From Cyrtodaria siliqua (taxonomy: Eukaryota; Mollusca; Bivalvia; Adapedonta; Hiatellidae), in assembly GCA_037043455.1 (NCBI GenBank), contig JAWPHD010006802.1, positions 62,001 through 126,000 of the forward strand: a stretch of 64,000 nt of DNA, read 5' to 3'. A model generated the notes under the pieces. That model did no database searches. It was not told the DNA's origin and saw only the letters and a program-made list of their open reading frames with translations. A program made the translations under genes and the position numbers. This document shows positions 24,056 to 36,625 of the stretch, piece by piece (within the stretch, counting starts at the first letter, position 1; every line of letters begins with the position of its first letter).

Positions 24056-24204
24056 AGAAATAGAACATCGTTTACGGGTGAATTATCGTGTAATATATCA
24101 CGGTTTGTCATTCAATTGTAAACAATAAATTCACACGCACTTGGGCTCGTGAAATTATTGTGATATTTTAAACGATAATTCACCGTAAACGATGTTCTAT
24201 TTCT
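24056..24204. mobile_element. 149-bp palindromic MITE
   Basis: The left arm AGAAATAGAACATCGTTTAC continues to TGAATTATCGT. The right arm is its reverse complement with a 1-bp indel and ends TAAACGATGTTCTATTTCT. The arms are about 33 bp, the centre is ~80 bp, and there is no coding capacity. Confidence 0.78.
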
Positions 24205-24886
24205 TAAATATTAAAATCAGCGCCTCGATTTATTAGTTTTCCGCCGGTTTCTCCCGGAGTGGACAATATTCCGTACCACCCCCGGTATCCGGATAAAACC
24301 AAGTCGGATGATCGATACGACGAAAGCGGATCACCTGCCAGTGAAAATATTTCCTATTTGTGTCGAAAAAGTAATGTTTGTGGACACGTAAACGTATTTT
24401 CCAATCGGACTTTTGAGCGATATTTGTTTGTCAATATGTACACTCTAAAACAATAAAAAATGTATGGAGTTTGGTATATTATTAGTTATAAAATCAGCTT
24501 TTTAATGCGAAAGTTGCAGAAAACCGTTTCTTTCTTTGTTTATTAATATATGTTTTAACGGATTTACAGGCACCCATCCTTCCCCTAGATAACAACATAT
24601 TTGCATGCGTTAAAACACTCGAGCATGAATGAAGTATTGCGAGATCTATGTGTGGTGTCATAATTTAAGGGTACGGTTGACGGCGGATAAAACAAATTGG
24701 TGATACGGACGGAGTCGGAGTTTGGATGAAATGAACAATAGTGATTATTATAGGATTTCATTATTATTGTCATATTGCATAAGCGTAGGAGCCGGGGCTG
24801 GATGTGTGTTTGTGTGGGTGACTGGGGGTGGGGTGGAGGGGAAGGCCCCCCCCCCCAATAATTTGAGGGAGAAAATGACTAGATTT

Positions 24887-24921
<35 letters not shown>

Positions 24922-25802
24922 TATTTGAAACGTATTTTTTTTTTTGGCTTGTCTTTTTCTTTTAAAATTTGCACCCCCTCCCCACCCCACCCACACAAAC
25001 ACACACTCCCTCCCCAATAATTGAAACGTTCCTACTCCTATGTATTGATAGCTACTAGGATGTATTGTATGTGTTAATCAAAGATGGATAAAGCAAATAT
25101 TAATATGGAATTAAGAATCAACAATCCCCATTTTCAAATCTCAGCACCGATTCCTACTTTATCCAATGCATTCCCGAATTGCGCAGGGACACTTGAATAT
25201 TTCACCCCTTGGGCAATTCCGAAATAGTCCTACGCGATACCGGACTCGCCTCGAGCATATTAATAAATAGTTCTATGATGCTTACACTGCGTAGAAAAGA
25301 TATATTCCCAGTTCTCACTATAGTCAAAAGTCGTATGTACAGCCAACGCTTGTTGCGAGTACTGAATAGATGGGGAAAGCGGAAATGTGTGTTCCATATT
25401 ATTTTGAAGTAAAAAAGGTAACTTGGTAGTTCTTTTGCAGAAAAAACAAAAATAAAAGATGACACTAAGTGTTGCTAACCAGCACATAAAAACTATGTAT
25501 ACTTAAATTACGTATTTCCCCCTAGCACGTTAAAGAACCATAGGAGTGTATTCCATGGTAGGAATATCAATCATTATACTTGTAATGAATGTTGTGCTGT
25601 ATTTCTATAAAACTTGTTGCAAACATATAATGTTATATGCCTTTTTGAACAGGCCCTTAGCCAGGTTTTTGAAAGTGGGTGAGGTGTTAATTGAGGTGAA
25701 GTTGGTGGGGGTGGTAGTGGCGGGCCCATCCCCCACCCCCAACGAGTCTTAGTGTATTTTTTCTAACATTCGTTTTCCAATTCTTTCGCACCCACTTTCA
25801 CA
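24205..25802. other. Intergenic, with a CA microsatellite
   Basis: Holds a C run (24847-24856) and an (AC)n tract at 24888-24918 with diverged (CA)-rich sequence after it. An open stretch from 24259 to 24453 looks slightly protein-like (YHPRYPDKTKSDDRYDE) but starts at GTG and has no known relative; it is not called. Confidence 0.45.
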
Positions 25803-26800
25803 TTCCTTTGAACTCCGAGCTGGGAAATTCAATATTGAACTCCGAGTTTTGTTTGAATGTTGAACTTCGAGTTTTGTTCGCGCTAGAAATGTCGAACTCC
25901 GATTTGGATTTGAATGAATGTCAAACTCTGAGCTGGGAATGTCGAACTCTGAGTTGGGTTTGAATGTCGAACTCCGAGCTGGGAATGTTGAACTCCGAGT
26001 TGTGTTTGAATGTTGAACTCCGAGCTGGTTCGAAATTGAACTCCGAGTTGGGAATTTCGAACTCCGAGTTAGATTCGAATGTCGAACTCCGAGATGGGAT
26101 TGTTGAACTCTGAGTTATGTTTGAATGTTGTACTCCGAGCTGGGAATGTCGAACTTCGAGTAGGGTTTGAATGTCGAACTCCGAGCTGGGAATATTGAAC
26201 TCCGAGTTTTGTTTGAATGTTGAACTCCGAGATTGGTTCAACTATCAATCTCCGCGCTGGGAATATCGAACTCCGAGTTGGAATTGAATGTCGAACTCTG
26301 AGCTTGGAATGTCGAACTCTTAGTTGGGTTTGAATGTCGAACTCCGAGCTGGGAATGTTGAACTCCGAGTTGCGTTTGAATGTTTGAACTCCGAGATGGG
26401 TTCAACTATCGATCGCCGCGCTGGCAATATCCAACTTCGAGTTGGATTCGAATGTCGAACTCCAAGCTAGGAATGTTGAACTTCAAGTTGCATTTGAATA
26501 TTTGAACTCCGAGCTGGGAATATCGAACTCTGACTTGGGTTTGAATGTCAAACTCCGAGCTGGGAATGTTGAACTATGAGTTGGATACGAATGTAGAACT
26601 CCGCGCTGGGAATGTCAAACTCGGAGTTGGGTACGAATGTTGAACTCCGAGCTGGGAATGTTGAACTCCGAGCTGGTAATATTGAACTCCTAGCTGGTTA
26701 CAAATGTCGAACTTGAATTTGAATGTCGAACTCCGAGCTGGGAATGTCGAACTCGCTGCTGACAAATGAATGTTGAACTCCGTACTGACAAATCTGTAAC
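25803..26800. repeat. Minisatellite of alternating ~21- and ~25-bp subunits
   Basis: Units GAACTCCGAGCTGGGAATGT and GAACTCCGAGTTGGGTTTGA alternate, giving a compound unit of ~46 bp. Long - strand open frames (RSSTFKHNSEFNIPSSEFD-like) are by-products of the repeat. Confidence 0.93.
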
Positions 26801-26847
26801 AAATCCATAACAGAACGAATGGCGACCGCTGAACTCCGAGCTAACTT

Positions 26848-26912
26848 CCCACACCTCCCCAATACTACATATTGGGTGATACCCACACCTCCCCAATACT
26901 TCATATTGGGTG
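26848..26912. repeat. 32-bp tandem duplication
   Basis: CACACCTCCCCAATACT followed by ACATATTGGGTGATA (second copy TCATATTGGGTGATA) is present twice, directly upstream of the LINE tail frame. Confidence 0.75.
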
Positions 26913-26914
26913 AT

Positions 26915-27256
26915 AGATACCTTTCAATTCTACATGCGCGTTTGCGAAACAATTGCAGTAATTCAAACGCTGATCTCTATTGTATATGTGGTGATGGTGT
27001 TGAAGATGTTGAGCATTATTTGTTTAGATGTGTAATTTTCAGAAATGAAAGACGGCCATTATTTTTAGACACTCATATATTTCATCCTTTAAGTACTCTC
27101 AAACTTGTATATGGCATCGACCAAATAAAGGACGAGGAAAATCCTATTCTATACACAGTTGCAAAAGAAACTGGACACTTTGAAAATTTTACTTTACACC
27201 TATCCTCTTTATCAAGCGACAGTCTCTTAATGATTCGACCTATTGAAAACAAATGA
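26915..27256 (+). pseudogene. C-terminal fragment of a LINE ORF2 protein
   Basis: The frame encodes LHARLRNNCSNSNADLY, then CICGDGVEDVEHYLFRC and NERRPLFLDTHIFHPLSTL. A C-x-C...H...C knuckle followed by an FHPL block is characteristic of the end of Jockey-type ORF2 proteins downstream of the reverse transcriptase. Only this tail is left, joined at its 5' side to the minisatellite. The A+T-rich 3' part (about 27257-27755, with GCAATAAAATATTATTAAAT) may be its 3' UTR and tail. Confidence 0.72.
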
Positions 27257-28228
27257 CAACATGATATTGGCAATGGAATGATAAAAACTTTGGTATCAAA
27301 CATGGCATATTCATTTTGAAATTTGTCAATTTAATTCTAAAAAACTTTATACAATTAAATCTAAACAAACCTCAGTGACCACTTTCTTTTGTAACTGAGT
27401 ATATTTACTCAAGTTCAAAACTATATTAAAAACATTAAATGATTTGTCTATTATCAACTGTCGCTATGTTTCTATCAGCCTGAACGGGGATATGGGGTGT
27501 TATTTCAATTGACGGAGATTCGTCGGGGTAGAATGGTACGGCAGAGTTTAACATTTTTGGAATTTTTTTCCTTATCAAGTTCATATTAACTGTATTGTTA
27601 CAATTTCAAACCGATACTCTTTTTTTGGAGAGAACTGTAACTAATGTTGTAATAACTTGTAGTTCAGTTCATTAGGATAATGTTGCTTTGAATATTGTGA
27701 TGTTGAATTGATGTATTGTAACATATCTGCAATAAAATATTATTAAATTTAAACTATTTACTCATTAGTGAGTTTCACGTGAAAGTGGTCGGGAAACGTT
27801 TTAGGAAAGATATGATATCATTTATTAACATAAACAATTTTCAGATCGCTAATCTGATATCCCGGGAAACACAAATTCACAATTCTATCATCCTTAATAT
27901 AGTCCAAGACGTACTTTACTTGACTGTGTCCGATAATAAGAGACATTGTTGCTTTTATTTATTTACAAGTATGAATTAAAAATCACAATCGTCCATGTCT
28001 AGAGCACACTGACTGTTATTATTGATAATGATTATTAAATTAAACGTTAAATCACACACAAAATCAAATCAACATGTATAATTGATTAACACTATTTCTA
28101 CACAAACACGATGCTTGCTTTAATTTATATAGAATGGAAGGTACCTTGCGTACGTATAAGCGTTTATTTATCCTCGCTGTATTGCACTAAGCATTTTAGC
28201 GAGCAGACCTAGGTTTTAAGTCTCATCC
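27257..28228. other. No supported gene
   Basis: Probable LINE 3' UTR to about 27755, then AT-rich unique sequence. Confidence 0.4.
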
Positions 28229-28347
28229 GAAGGACTGGTAAGGTAGGAAATACTTTTGAAATATTTCGATAATATTTCAAAAGTATTTCCTACCTTACCA
28301 GTCCTTCTGAAATATTATCGAAATATTTCAAAAGTATTTCCTACCTT
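28229..28347. repeat. Perfect 37-bp inverted repeat (5-nt loop) with a third partial arm
   Basis: The left arm 28229-28265 (GAAGGACTGGTAAGGTAGGA to GAAATATT) and the right arm 28271-28307 are exact reverse complements around TCGAT. A further sequence at about 28308-28346 (GAAATATTATCGAAATATTT to CCTACCTTAG) repeats the loop in reverse and most of an arm. Confidence 0.95.
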
Positions 28348-29006
28348 AGTGATCATTTAATATTTAAAGATAATATAATACAATGAGCAAAGAGAGGGCA
28401 CCAATGAAAATGTTGTAGAAATGAGCGAAAATAATTATAAGACTGTTGGATATCAAAAATATTGAAATAAATATAAGATCAAACGTTATTTCATGAAAGT
28501 GTGATCAACATCTTACATCTGGTTCGAATATTAATTACTGAATCCACGGATGTTTGTTAGTATAATTGTAAGACTTTAAAGTAAATTAGATGAATGCAAA
28601 CAACGTTCTTTTGAATACAGAAGTTGAACATTATCTCATAATTAACCTTTAATTAAAACAGGGATTAAAGTTCTTTTTCATCTCTGATTACATTCAAACA
28701 ATCATTGTCACTAGATCATAGCGCGAAAAACTTTACTTTTGTAAATTATTTTGCTTTAAACATCAATTGAACCTAATTACAACTGGCAGTTGACGATTTA
28801 TTTATGCAAATCTATTTTCAAATGACCATTACCATACACCACATACTTATTTTGTTTAACTTTAATATTTGCTACCCAAAATATTTGTCCCATCTATTTA
28901 CATGGTCCGCAAAATACCAGTCCGCGTTTTATACCTTACTGGTCCGCAGTCCGCTAGTCCGCAGTCCGCTAGTCCGCGCGTGTTAGTCCGCGTTTTATAC
29001 CTACCC
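28348..29006. other. AT-rich unique sequence
   Basis: No gene is seen. At about 28918-28992 there are short tandem copies of AGTCCGCTAGTCCGC-type words next to GTCCGCGTTTTATACC, just before the transposon array. Confidence 0.4.
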
Positions 29007-30149
29007 TGCGAAAAGGGCCCGTTTTATGCAAAGTGCATCAATATTGGTTTGTTTTGGTGATTTAAATGTGAAGAATGTGTAATTATACTAAGAATATAAT
29101 AAGAATATACTAAATAAAAGAAGAAAGAAAGACTTAATTCCTCAAAAATACGTATGTGTAGCGACAATTACATCTACGAAAAGGGCCGGTCTGCGAAAAG
29201 GGCCCGTTTTATGCAAAGTGCATCAATATTGTTTGGTTCTGGTGATTTAAATGTGAGGAATGTGTAATTATACTAAGAATATAATAAGAATATACTAAGT
29301 AAAAGATTTTAGAAAGTCTTAATGCCTCAAAAATACGTATGTGTAGCGACAATTACAGCTACGAAAAGGGCCTGCCTGCGAAAAGTGCCCGTTTTACGCG
29401 AAAAGGGCTTTCTAACTACGAAAAGGGCCTGTTTTATGCAAAATGCATTTATATTGTTTGGTTTTGGTGATTTAAATGTGAAGAATGTGTAATTATACTA
29501 AGAATAAAATAAAAATATACTAAATAAAATATTTTAGAAAGTCTTAATTCCTCAAAAATACGTAATGTATAGAGACAATTATCTGCTACGAAAAGGGCTG
29601 GTCTGCGAAAAGGGCCCGTTTTATGCAAAGTGCATCAATATTGGTTTGTTTTGGTATTTAAATGTGAAGAATGTGTAATTATACTAAGAATATAATAAGA
29701 ATATACTAAATAAAAGAAGAAAGAAAGACAATTCCTCAAAAATACGTATGTGTAGCGACAATTACATCTACGAAAAGGGCCGGTCTGCGAAAAGGGCCCG
29801 TTTTATGCAAACTGCATCAATATTGTTTGGTTCTGGTGATTTAAATGTGAGGAATGTGTAATTATACTAAGAATATAATAAGAATATACTAAGTAAAAGA
29901 TTTTAGAAAGTCTTAATGCCTCAAAAATACGTATGTGTAGCGACAATTACAGCTACGAAAAGGGCCTGCCTGCGAAAAGGACTAGGACCAATGTGTTTAA
30001 TGCATATTATCAGAATGATCACATTTCACATTGGCGTTAGTTTTGTATTATGCACTTTTAACTACCGACTGTCAAATTTACAACAATTATTACAGAGAAA
30101 GACAACACCGTTGGGGAAAAAAAATTCATGCAATATTTTCAAAACAATC

Positions 30150-30606
30150 TATTACCACTCCTTAATTGAACCGGTAAAACAGAGGGAAATTCCACCCAAC
30201 TGGACAAATAATAACTGCGAGAGTGCAAACCATATTCTGAAAACGGCCACCCAATGGAAAATGCAAGACCTTCCCAAATTTATTAATACACTTTACAGCA
30301 TCGTCACTAGTGAAAGGAGGAGCACTATCGGGCAATTAGGGACACGGGCAATTATCGGCTAGCTTACAGGTACACCCATCACCAAACTGACATAAGTTAC
30401 TGGTCTACAATGACAGAAGAAAGCAGACAAAAACGACTAAAGCGATTTCTGACGGACTGCGGTAAAACTAATACCAACACAGCATTATCGACAGACAGAA
30501 TGAGGACAACTCAACGAACACCAACAGCTGGTCGCAAGCCCGAACAGAGAAAGAGGAAACGGGCCGAACGATCAAGAACCCCGATTTCAAAGAGGAGATT
30601 GTAGTC
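30150..30606 (+). pseudogene. C-terminal remnant of a MULE-like transposase
   Basis: The frame reads LIEPVKQREIPPNWTNNNCE and SANHILKTATQWKMQDLPKF. After a frameshift near 30330 it continues as AIRDTGNYRLAYRYTHHQTD, then QRTPTAGRKPEQRKRKRAER and a stop after SKRRL. These blocks align in order with the C-terminal 140 residues of the long frame at 62324-64000 (TNNNCESANHILK, RTPTAGKKP, KRKRAERSRTP). The catalytic Asp region is absent, so the gene is dead. Confidence 0.82.
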
Positions 30607-30659
30607 GGTAAGGGGGGTCTTTGACTTCACCGGGTGTACAACACTCCGACTGTCCTATA

Positions 30660-30712
30660 TCCCGATGGGTTTTAAGGCGCACCAACACATGGAAGGTTAT
30701 ATGGCGCCTAAG
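30660..30712 (-). mobile_element. SINE 3'-tail fragment inside the transposon
   Basis: On the - strand it reads GGCGCCATATAACCTTCCAT and GTTGGTGCGCCTTAAAACCC. This parallels the tail of the SINE at 53721 (CGCCATATGACCTTAGCTGT, TTGGTGCGACTATAAAATCC). Confidence 0.5.
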
Positions 30713-31887
30713 GGAAAAGGGAAAGGGACGGGCCATGATAAGAGCGCCTCCTCGTGGTGTGGCCTGGATACAGTTGGATAAATCAGATTTATTTCTTGTA
30801 TGATTATAAACAACATCAAAATTAAAATTAATTCATATTAACTCGATTAAATCTGATTTATCCATCTGTAACCGAACGCTCTTCGACTTAAATAAACATA
30901 TTATTTTTATATAAAAAAAAAGGTATAAAAAACAGGTCTATTAATTGATATTAATACATTTAAACATCACCTTTAAAATATATTGTTTGCTAGTTACTTA
31001 TTTATTCATGTCCTTTCCGCGTTCGTTAACGGCTATGTACGGCCCTTTTCGTCATGCATATGCCCTTTTCGTAGTGTATGTGACTCGCTTCTAGTGCATA
31101 ACTTTGAATTAAATAAGTTTAATAAGATACTTATTGTTTGAGTTTCTTTGAAAAGCACACATTTTTTTATTACTTTTATTGATGAAAAACAAAGTTACAT
31201 GAAACAAATCACTATATTACATAAACATATTTATAATAAATAAAACGGGCCCTTTTCGCAGACCGGCCCTTTTCATAGCTGATAATTGTCGCTATACATA
31301 CGTATTTTTGAGGAATTAAGACTTTCTAAAATATTTTATTTAGTATATTCGTATTTTATTCTTAGTATAATTACACATTCTTCACATTTAAATCACCAAA
31401 ACGTTAACCAAACAATATAGATGCACTATGTATAAAACGGGCCCTTTTCGCAGACCGGCCCTTTTCGTAGCTGATAATTGTCGCTATACATACGTATTTT
31501 TGAGGAATTAAGACTTTCTAAAATATTTTATTTAGTATATTCTTATTTTATTCTTAGTATAATTACACATTCTTCACATCTAAATCACCAAAACGTTAAA
31601 CCAAACAATATAGATGCACTATGTATAAAACGGGCCCTTTTCGCAGACCGGCCCTTTTCGTAGCTGATAATTGTCGCTATACATACGTATTTTTGAGGAA
31701 TTAAGACTTTCTAAAATATTTTATTTTGTATATTCTTATTTTATTCTTAGTATAATTACACATTCTTCACATTTAAATCACCACAACCAAACAATATTGA
31801 CGCACTTTGCATAAAAAAAGGCCCTTTTCGTAGTTTGAATGCCCTTTTCGCGAAAAGGGCCCTTTTCGCATTTCAGTCATACCCGGT

Positions 31888-32265
31888 GATGAGATATGAT
31901 AACATATTATCGAGATACACAATATGGTCCAGTTTTTACCCGGCTATGTCCAGTTATTTCCCAGCAGTTATTTTCCTCTAACAATGGTGCCGCACTGATT
32001 TAATAGTGTGTTATTGGTTATACTATTGCCTCATTAATGAGGCTGACATGAGAGATGAGCGGGAAAACATTAGAGATGAGATATGATACCATATTATTGA
32101 GATACACAATATGGTCCAGTTTTTCCCCCGTCTGTGTCGTTATTTCCTGGCTATGTCCAGTTATTTCTCAGCGGTTATTTTCCTCTAACAATGGTGCCGC
32201 TCTTATTTGATAGAGTATTATTGGTTGTACTATTGCCTCATTAATGAGACTGACATGAGAGACGA
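31888..32265. repeat. 187-bp tandem duplication
   Basis: GATGAGATATGATAACATAT at 31888 recurs at 32075, and both copies carry AATATGGTCCAGTTTTT, TTTTCCTCTAACAATGGTGC and CTATTGCCTCATTAATGAG. Confidence 0.9.
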
Positions 32266-32284
32266 TAGGGCGTTTGTTTTTATC

Positions 32285-33355
32285 TAATCTTTACCAATCT
32301 TTACCAGATTACTAATTTTAATGAAAGCTTGGATAAGTTCGAAAACTAGCCAAATCGGATGAGTAAAACCAGAGTTATGGCCCTTGATTTAATTAAAAAT
32401 GCTATATTTTGTCTCGTTAAGACGATGGGGCCTTCATTATTCCTATCTTTACCAAAATTTACCAGATTGTTAATATCAATGAAAGCTCGAAACAGTTTGA
32501 AAAACAACCAGATCGGACCAATAACAGCTGAGTTATGGCCCTTGATTTTATGAAATATGTTTTATGCTTTTTGGCCTTGTTAACATGATAGGGCCTTCAT
32601 TTTTCATCCAATCTTTATCAAACTTAACCAGATTGTTACTATCAGTAAAAGCTTGGATAAGTTCGAAAAACAACCAAATTGAATTAGTAGCACTGGAGTT
32701 ATGGCCCTTGATTTAGTTTTAAAAAATGCTGTATTTTGCCTCGTTAAGACGAAATGGATTTCAGTGAAACTTTGAAGGGATGATTAGTACCAAGCCTAGT
32801 TGTATATATCGTCACCATGTTCCGGTTGAATGATTTTGGCGGAGTAATGGCCCTTTAAAGGTTTTAATACACAAACTTTATCCCGACTAGTTCTCCTTAA
32901 CCCCTGGCCGGATTTAAACGAAACTTGTTTAGGGATGATCAGTTCCAGGTCTAGTTGTGCATATCATCGCCATGTTCCGGCTGAATGATTTTTGGCAGAG
33001 TTATGGCCCTTTAAAGGTGTTAATACACAAACTTTGGATTAGTTCTGCTGAACCCCTCGCCGGATTTCAACGAAATTTCAGGGATGATCAGTTCCAAGCC
33101 TAGTTGTGATATCATCGTCGCGTTCCGATTTACATATTTTTGGTGGAGTTATGGCCCTTTAAAAGTTTTGATACACAAACTTCTTTCGGGTTCTCCTGAA
33201 CCTTTGCCGGATTTCAACAAAACTTGACAAGGATGATCAGTAATCAGCCTAGTTGTGCATATCATCGCCATATTCCGGTTGAATGATTTTTAGAAGAGTT
33301 ATGGCCCTTTAAAGATTTTAATACACAAACTTTGTCCAGATTAGTCTCTTCTGAA
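32285..33355 (-). repeat. Reverse-oriented copy of the GGGCCATAACTC repeat element
   Basis: Blocks with GAGTTATGGCCCTTGATTT (32370-32740), then GAGTTATGGCCCTTTAAAG and TTTTAATACACAAACTTT (32760-33340), are the reverse complements of the two internal blocks of the 9173-10834 element, in the mirrored order. The terminal sequences were not found. Confidence 0.75.
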
Positions 33356-33748
33356 CTCCTTGTTGTTCGCAGTTTATAATTATATAAATTTAAAGCATAA
33401 ATGTTATTGTTTCCCATTAAAATTAAGAAAACACGACAGATGACTTTCTGATTAGCAAAGACATTACTAAATAAATACAGTATGTAATAGTTTATATTAA
33501 TTAATTTAGTGGAACAGTTTGCTACATGTATATAACAAGGGTCTATTGATACTAAAATTATTATAATTTGTAAAGACATGTTTAATAAAATGTTGTTTGT
33601 TCTATGGACTTTTCTTTTGATCGCTCATCAAACACAAAACATCATACTAAATTGATGTTGTTGGCCAAAATTATTTAAGGTCATTGATAACTTGTTTTTC
33701 AGCGGATAAAAGTAAAATTTAACACATTTGATCAATGGGAATGTAAAA
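33356..33748. other. AT-rich unique sequence
   Basis: Nothing recognised. Confidence 0.4.
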
Positions 33749-35406
33749 ACAAGAGGTCAATGACCTTGAAGCTCTACTGATAGATTTTGATAGCTAGGTC
33801 AGCATTCTGTGAAGTTTCATAAAAACTGTCAAGTAGTTTAAAAATCTCTGTTTAGCCGTGGTGGCCATCTTGAATTTCCGGCCGACCTGAAATTGTGCTA
33901 GGATCAACTAGACATCAAGAGCAACATTCCTGTGAAGTTTCATGAAAATCCGTCTAGTAGTTTCAGAGGAGTAATCACTACAAATTTTACTATACAAACT
34001 CTATGTAAACAAAGATGGCCACTGGTGCCCAGGTTTAATTTTGATTCAAAATAATTTTCGACAAGGATCAACATCATGTCATGCTGATCATTTAAGAAAA
34101 AGTCCCATATCAATATCACTCACAGTTTTCAAGAAGTAGTCGCTACAAACTTTTTTTTAACAAGAGGTCAATGACCTTGAAGCTCTACTGATTGATTTTG
34201 ATTTTAGGAAGTAGTCGCTACAGACTTGTTTTTTGAAAAAATATTTTTAGCCGTGGCGGCCATCTTGAATTTCCGGCCGACATGAAATTTTGCTAGGATC
34301 AATTAGACATCAAGAGCAACATTCCTGTGAAGTTTCATGAAAATCCGTCAAGTAGTTTCAGAGGAGTAGTCGCTACAAGTTTTCATTATATAACTCTATG
34401 TAAACAAAGATGGCCACTGGCAGCCATGTTTAATGTCGAATCAAAATAATGTTTGACTCTGATAACCATCATGTCATGCTGATCATTTTACAAAAAACCC
34501 ATATCAATATCACTTATAGTTTTCAAGATGTAGTCGCTACCAACTTCTTTTTTAAAAATCTATTTTTAGCTGTGGTGGCCATCTTGAATTTCTGGCTGAT
34601 CTGAAATTTTGCTAGGATCAATTAGACATTAAGAGCAACATTCCTGTAAAGTGTCATGAAAATCCGCCAAGTAGTTTCAAAGGAGTAGTCGCTACAAGTT
34701 TTTACTATATTACTCTATGTAAACAAAGATGGCCGCTGGCAGCAATGTTTAACGTTGAATCAAAACAATTTTTGACAAGGACCAACATCATGTCATGCTT
34801 ATCATTTTAGAAAAAGTCCCATATCAATATCACTTATAGTTTTCACGAAGAAGTCGCTACAAACTTGTATTTTGAAAATTTATTTTTAGTCGTGGCGGCC
34901 ATCTTGAATTTCCGGCCGACCTAAAATTTTGCTAGGATCTATAAGACATCAAAAGCAACATTCCTGTGAAGTTTCATGAAAATCCGTCAAGTAGTTTCAG
35001 AGGAGTAGTCGCTACAAGTTTTCATTATATAATTCTATGTAAACAAAGATGGCCGCTGGCAGCCATGTTTAACGTTGAATCAAAACGATTTTTGACAAGG
35101 ACCAACATCATGTCATGCTGATCATTTTAGAAAAAGTCCCATATCAATATCACTTATAGTTTTCATGAAGTAGTCGCTACAAACTTGCTTTTTAAAAACC
35201 TATTTTTAGATTTTGCGTCCATCTTGGATTTCACATCAACATGAATTTTTGCTAGGATCAACTAGACTTCATGGGCAACATTTCTGTAAATTTCATGAAA
35301 ATCCATTCAGTAGTTTCAGAGGAGTTGTCGCTACAAAAAAAAGTTTACGGACAGACGGACGCCGGACCACGGCATAAGCTCTGCTGATCTCTGATCAGTA
35401 GAGCTA
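33749..35406 (+). mobile_element. Repeat element with 321-bp internal units, copy 1
   Basis: It starts AACAAGAGGTCAATGACCTT and GAAGCTCTACTGA, and ends with a GACAGACGGACGCCGG tract and TCAGTAGAGCTA, giving an 11-bp inverted end repeat (AGCTCTACTGA). Internally it has repeats of a ~321-bp unit with TAAACAAAGATGGCCGCTGG, GTCCCATATCAATATCACTT and GCGGCCATCTTGAATTTCCG. A second start sequence at about 34159 shows that one element or unit is nested or duplicated inside. No protein is coded. Confidence 0.75.
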
Positions 35407-36605
35407 AAAAATCTGTTTTTAGCCATGGCGGCTATCTTGAATTTCCGGCCGACCTAAAAAAAATTCTGGGATCAATTAGACATTAAGAGCAACATTCCTG
35501 TGAAGTTTCATAAAGTAGTTTCAGAGGAGTAGTCGCTACAAGTTTTTAGTATATAAATCTATGTAAACAAAGATGGCCACTAGCGGCCATGTTTAAAGTC
35601 GCATCGAAATAAATTTCGACAAGGATCAACATCATATCATGCTGATCATTATAGAAAATGTCCAATATCAATATCACTTACAGTTTTCAAGAAGTAGTCG
35701 CTACAAATTTATTTATTTTAAATCTATTTTTAGCCGTGGCGTCCATTTTGAATTTCCGGCCAGCCTGAAATTTTTCTAGAATCAACAAGACATCAAGAGC
35801 AACATTCCTGTGAAGTTTCATGAACATCCGTCCAGTAGTTTCAGAGGAGTAGTCGCTACAAGTTTTTACTATATAACTCTATATAAACAAAGATGGCCAC
35901 TGGCAGCCATGTTTGACTTCGAATCAAAATAATGTTCGACTCAGATCAACATCATGTCATGCTGATCATTTCAGAAAAAGTCCCATATCAATATCACTTA
36001 TAGTTTTTAAGAAGTAGTCGCTACAAACTTATTTTTTAAGAATTTATTTTTAGCTGTGGCAGCCATCTTGAATCCTGGTCGATCTGAAATTTTGCTAGGA
36101 TCAATTACACATCAAGAGCAACATTCTTGTTAAGTTTCATGAAAATCCGCCAAGTAGTTTCAGAGGAGTAGTCGCTACAAGTTTTTACTTTGCAACTCTA
36201 TGTAAACAAAGATGGCTGCTGGCAGCCATGTTTGTCGAATCAAAACGATGTTTGACAAGGACCAACATCATAACGATTTTTGACAAGGACCAACATCATG
36301 TCATGCTGATCATTTTTGAAAAAGTCCCATATCAATATCACTTATAGTTTTCAAGAAGTAGTCGCTACAAACTTATATTTTGAAAATCTATTTTTAGCTT
36401 TGGCGGCCATCTTGGATTTCACATCAACATGAATTTTTGCTAGGATCAACTAGACTTCATGGGCAACATTTCTGTAAAGTTTCATGAATATCCATCCAGT
36501 AGTGTCAGAGGAGTAGTCGATACAAATAAAACTTTACGGACAGACAGACGGACGACGGACGCCACACCATGGCATAAGCTCTGCTGATCTCTGATCAATC
36601 GAGCT
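35407..36605 (+). mobile_element. Repeat element with 321-bp units, copy 2 (left end missing)
   Basis: It has the same internal units and the same right end (GACGGACGACGGACGCC, CTCTGCTGATCTCTGATCA) but no AACAAGAGG start. It abuts copy 1 directly. A 36-bp piece around ACCAACATCATAACGATTTT is locally doubled near 36255. Confidence 0.7.
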
Positions 36606-36625
36606 TAAAACATACAAACAAAATT

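Larger units (their letters stand above)
29007..31871 (+). mobile_element. Internally deleted MULE-like transposon with inverted tandem-array ends
   Basis: The left end (29007-29980) is about five direct units of ~185 bp that begin TGCGAAAAGGGCCCGTTTTA and include GTAATTATACTAAGAATAT and CAAAAATACGTATGTGTAGC. The right end (about 31250-31871) has about three and a half units of the same sequence in reverse orientation (GCCCTTTTCGCAGACCGGCC), with worn traces from about 31020. Between them lies the tail of a transposase (30150-30606). The whole element has long terminal inverted repeats, each built of tandem units, and every unit boundary carries CGAAAAGGGCC. The central transposase core is deleted, so this copy cannot be autonomous. 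It is related to the larger element at 60.25-64.0 kb. Confidence 0.78.

Noticed and set aside
24259..24456. 65-codon + frame with a protein-like composition
   Set aside because: It starts at GTG, has no clear splice sites and no recognised relative.
24748..25017. - strand frame of 89 codons
   Set aside because: It is created by C runs and a CA microsatellite.
25921..26896. Long - strand frames rich in RSSTF and SEFDIQ
   Set aside because: They are by-products of the ~46-bp compound minisatellite.
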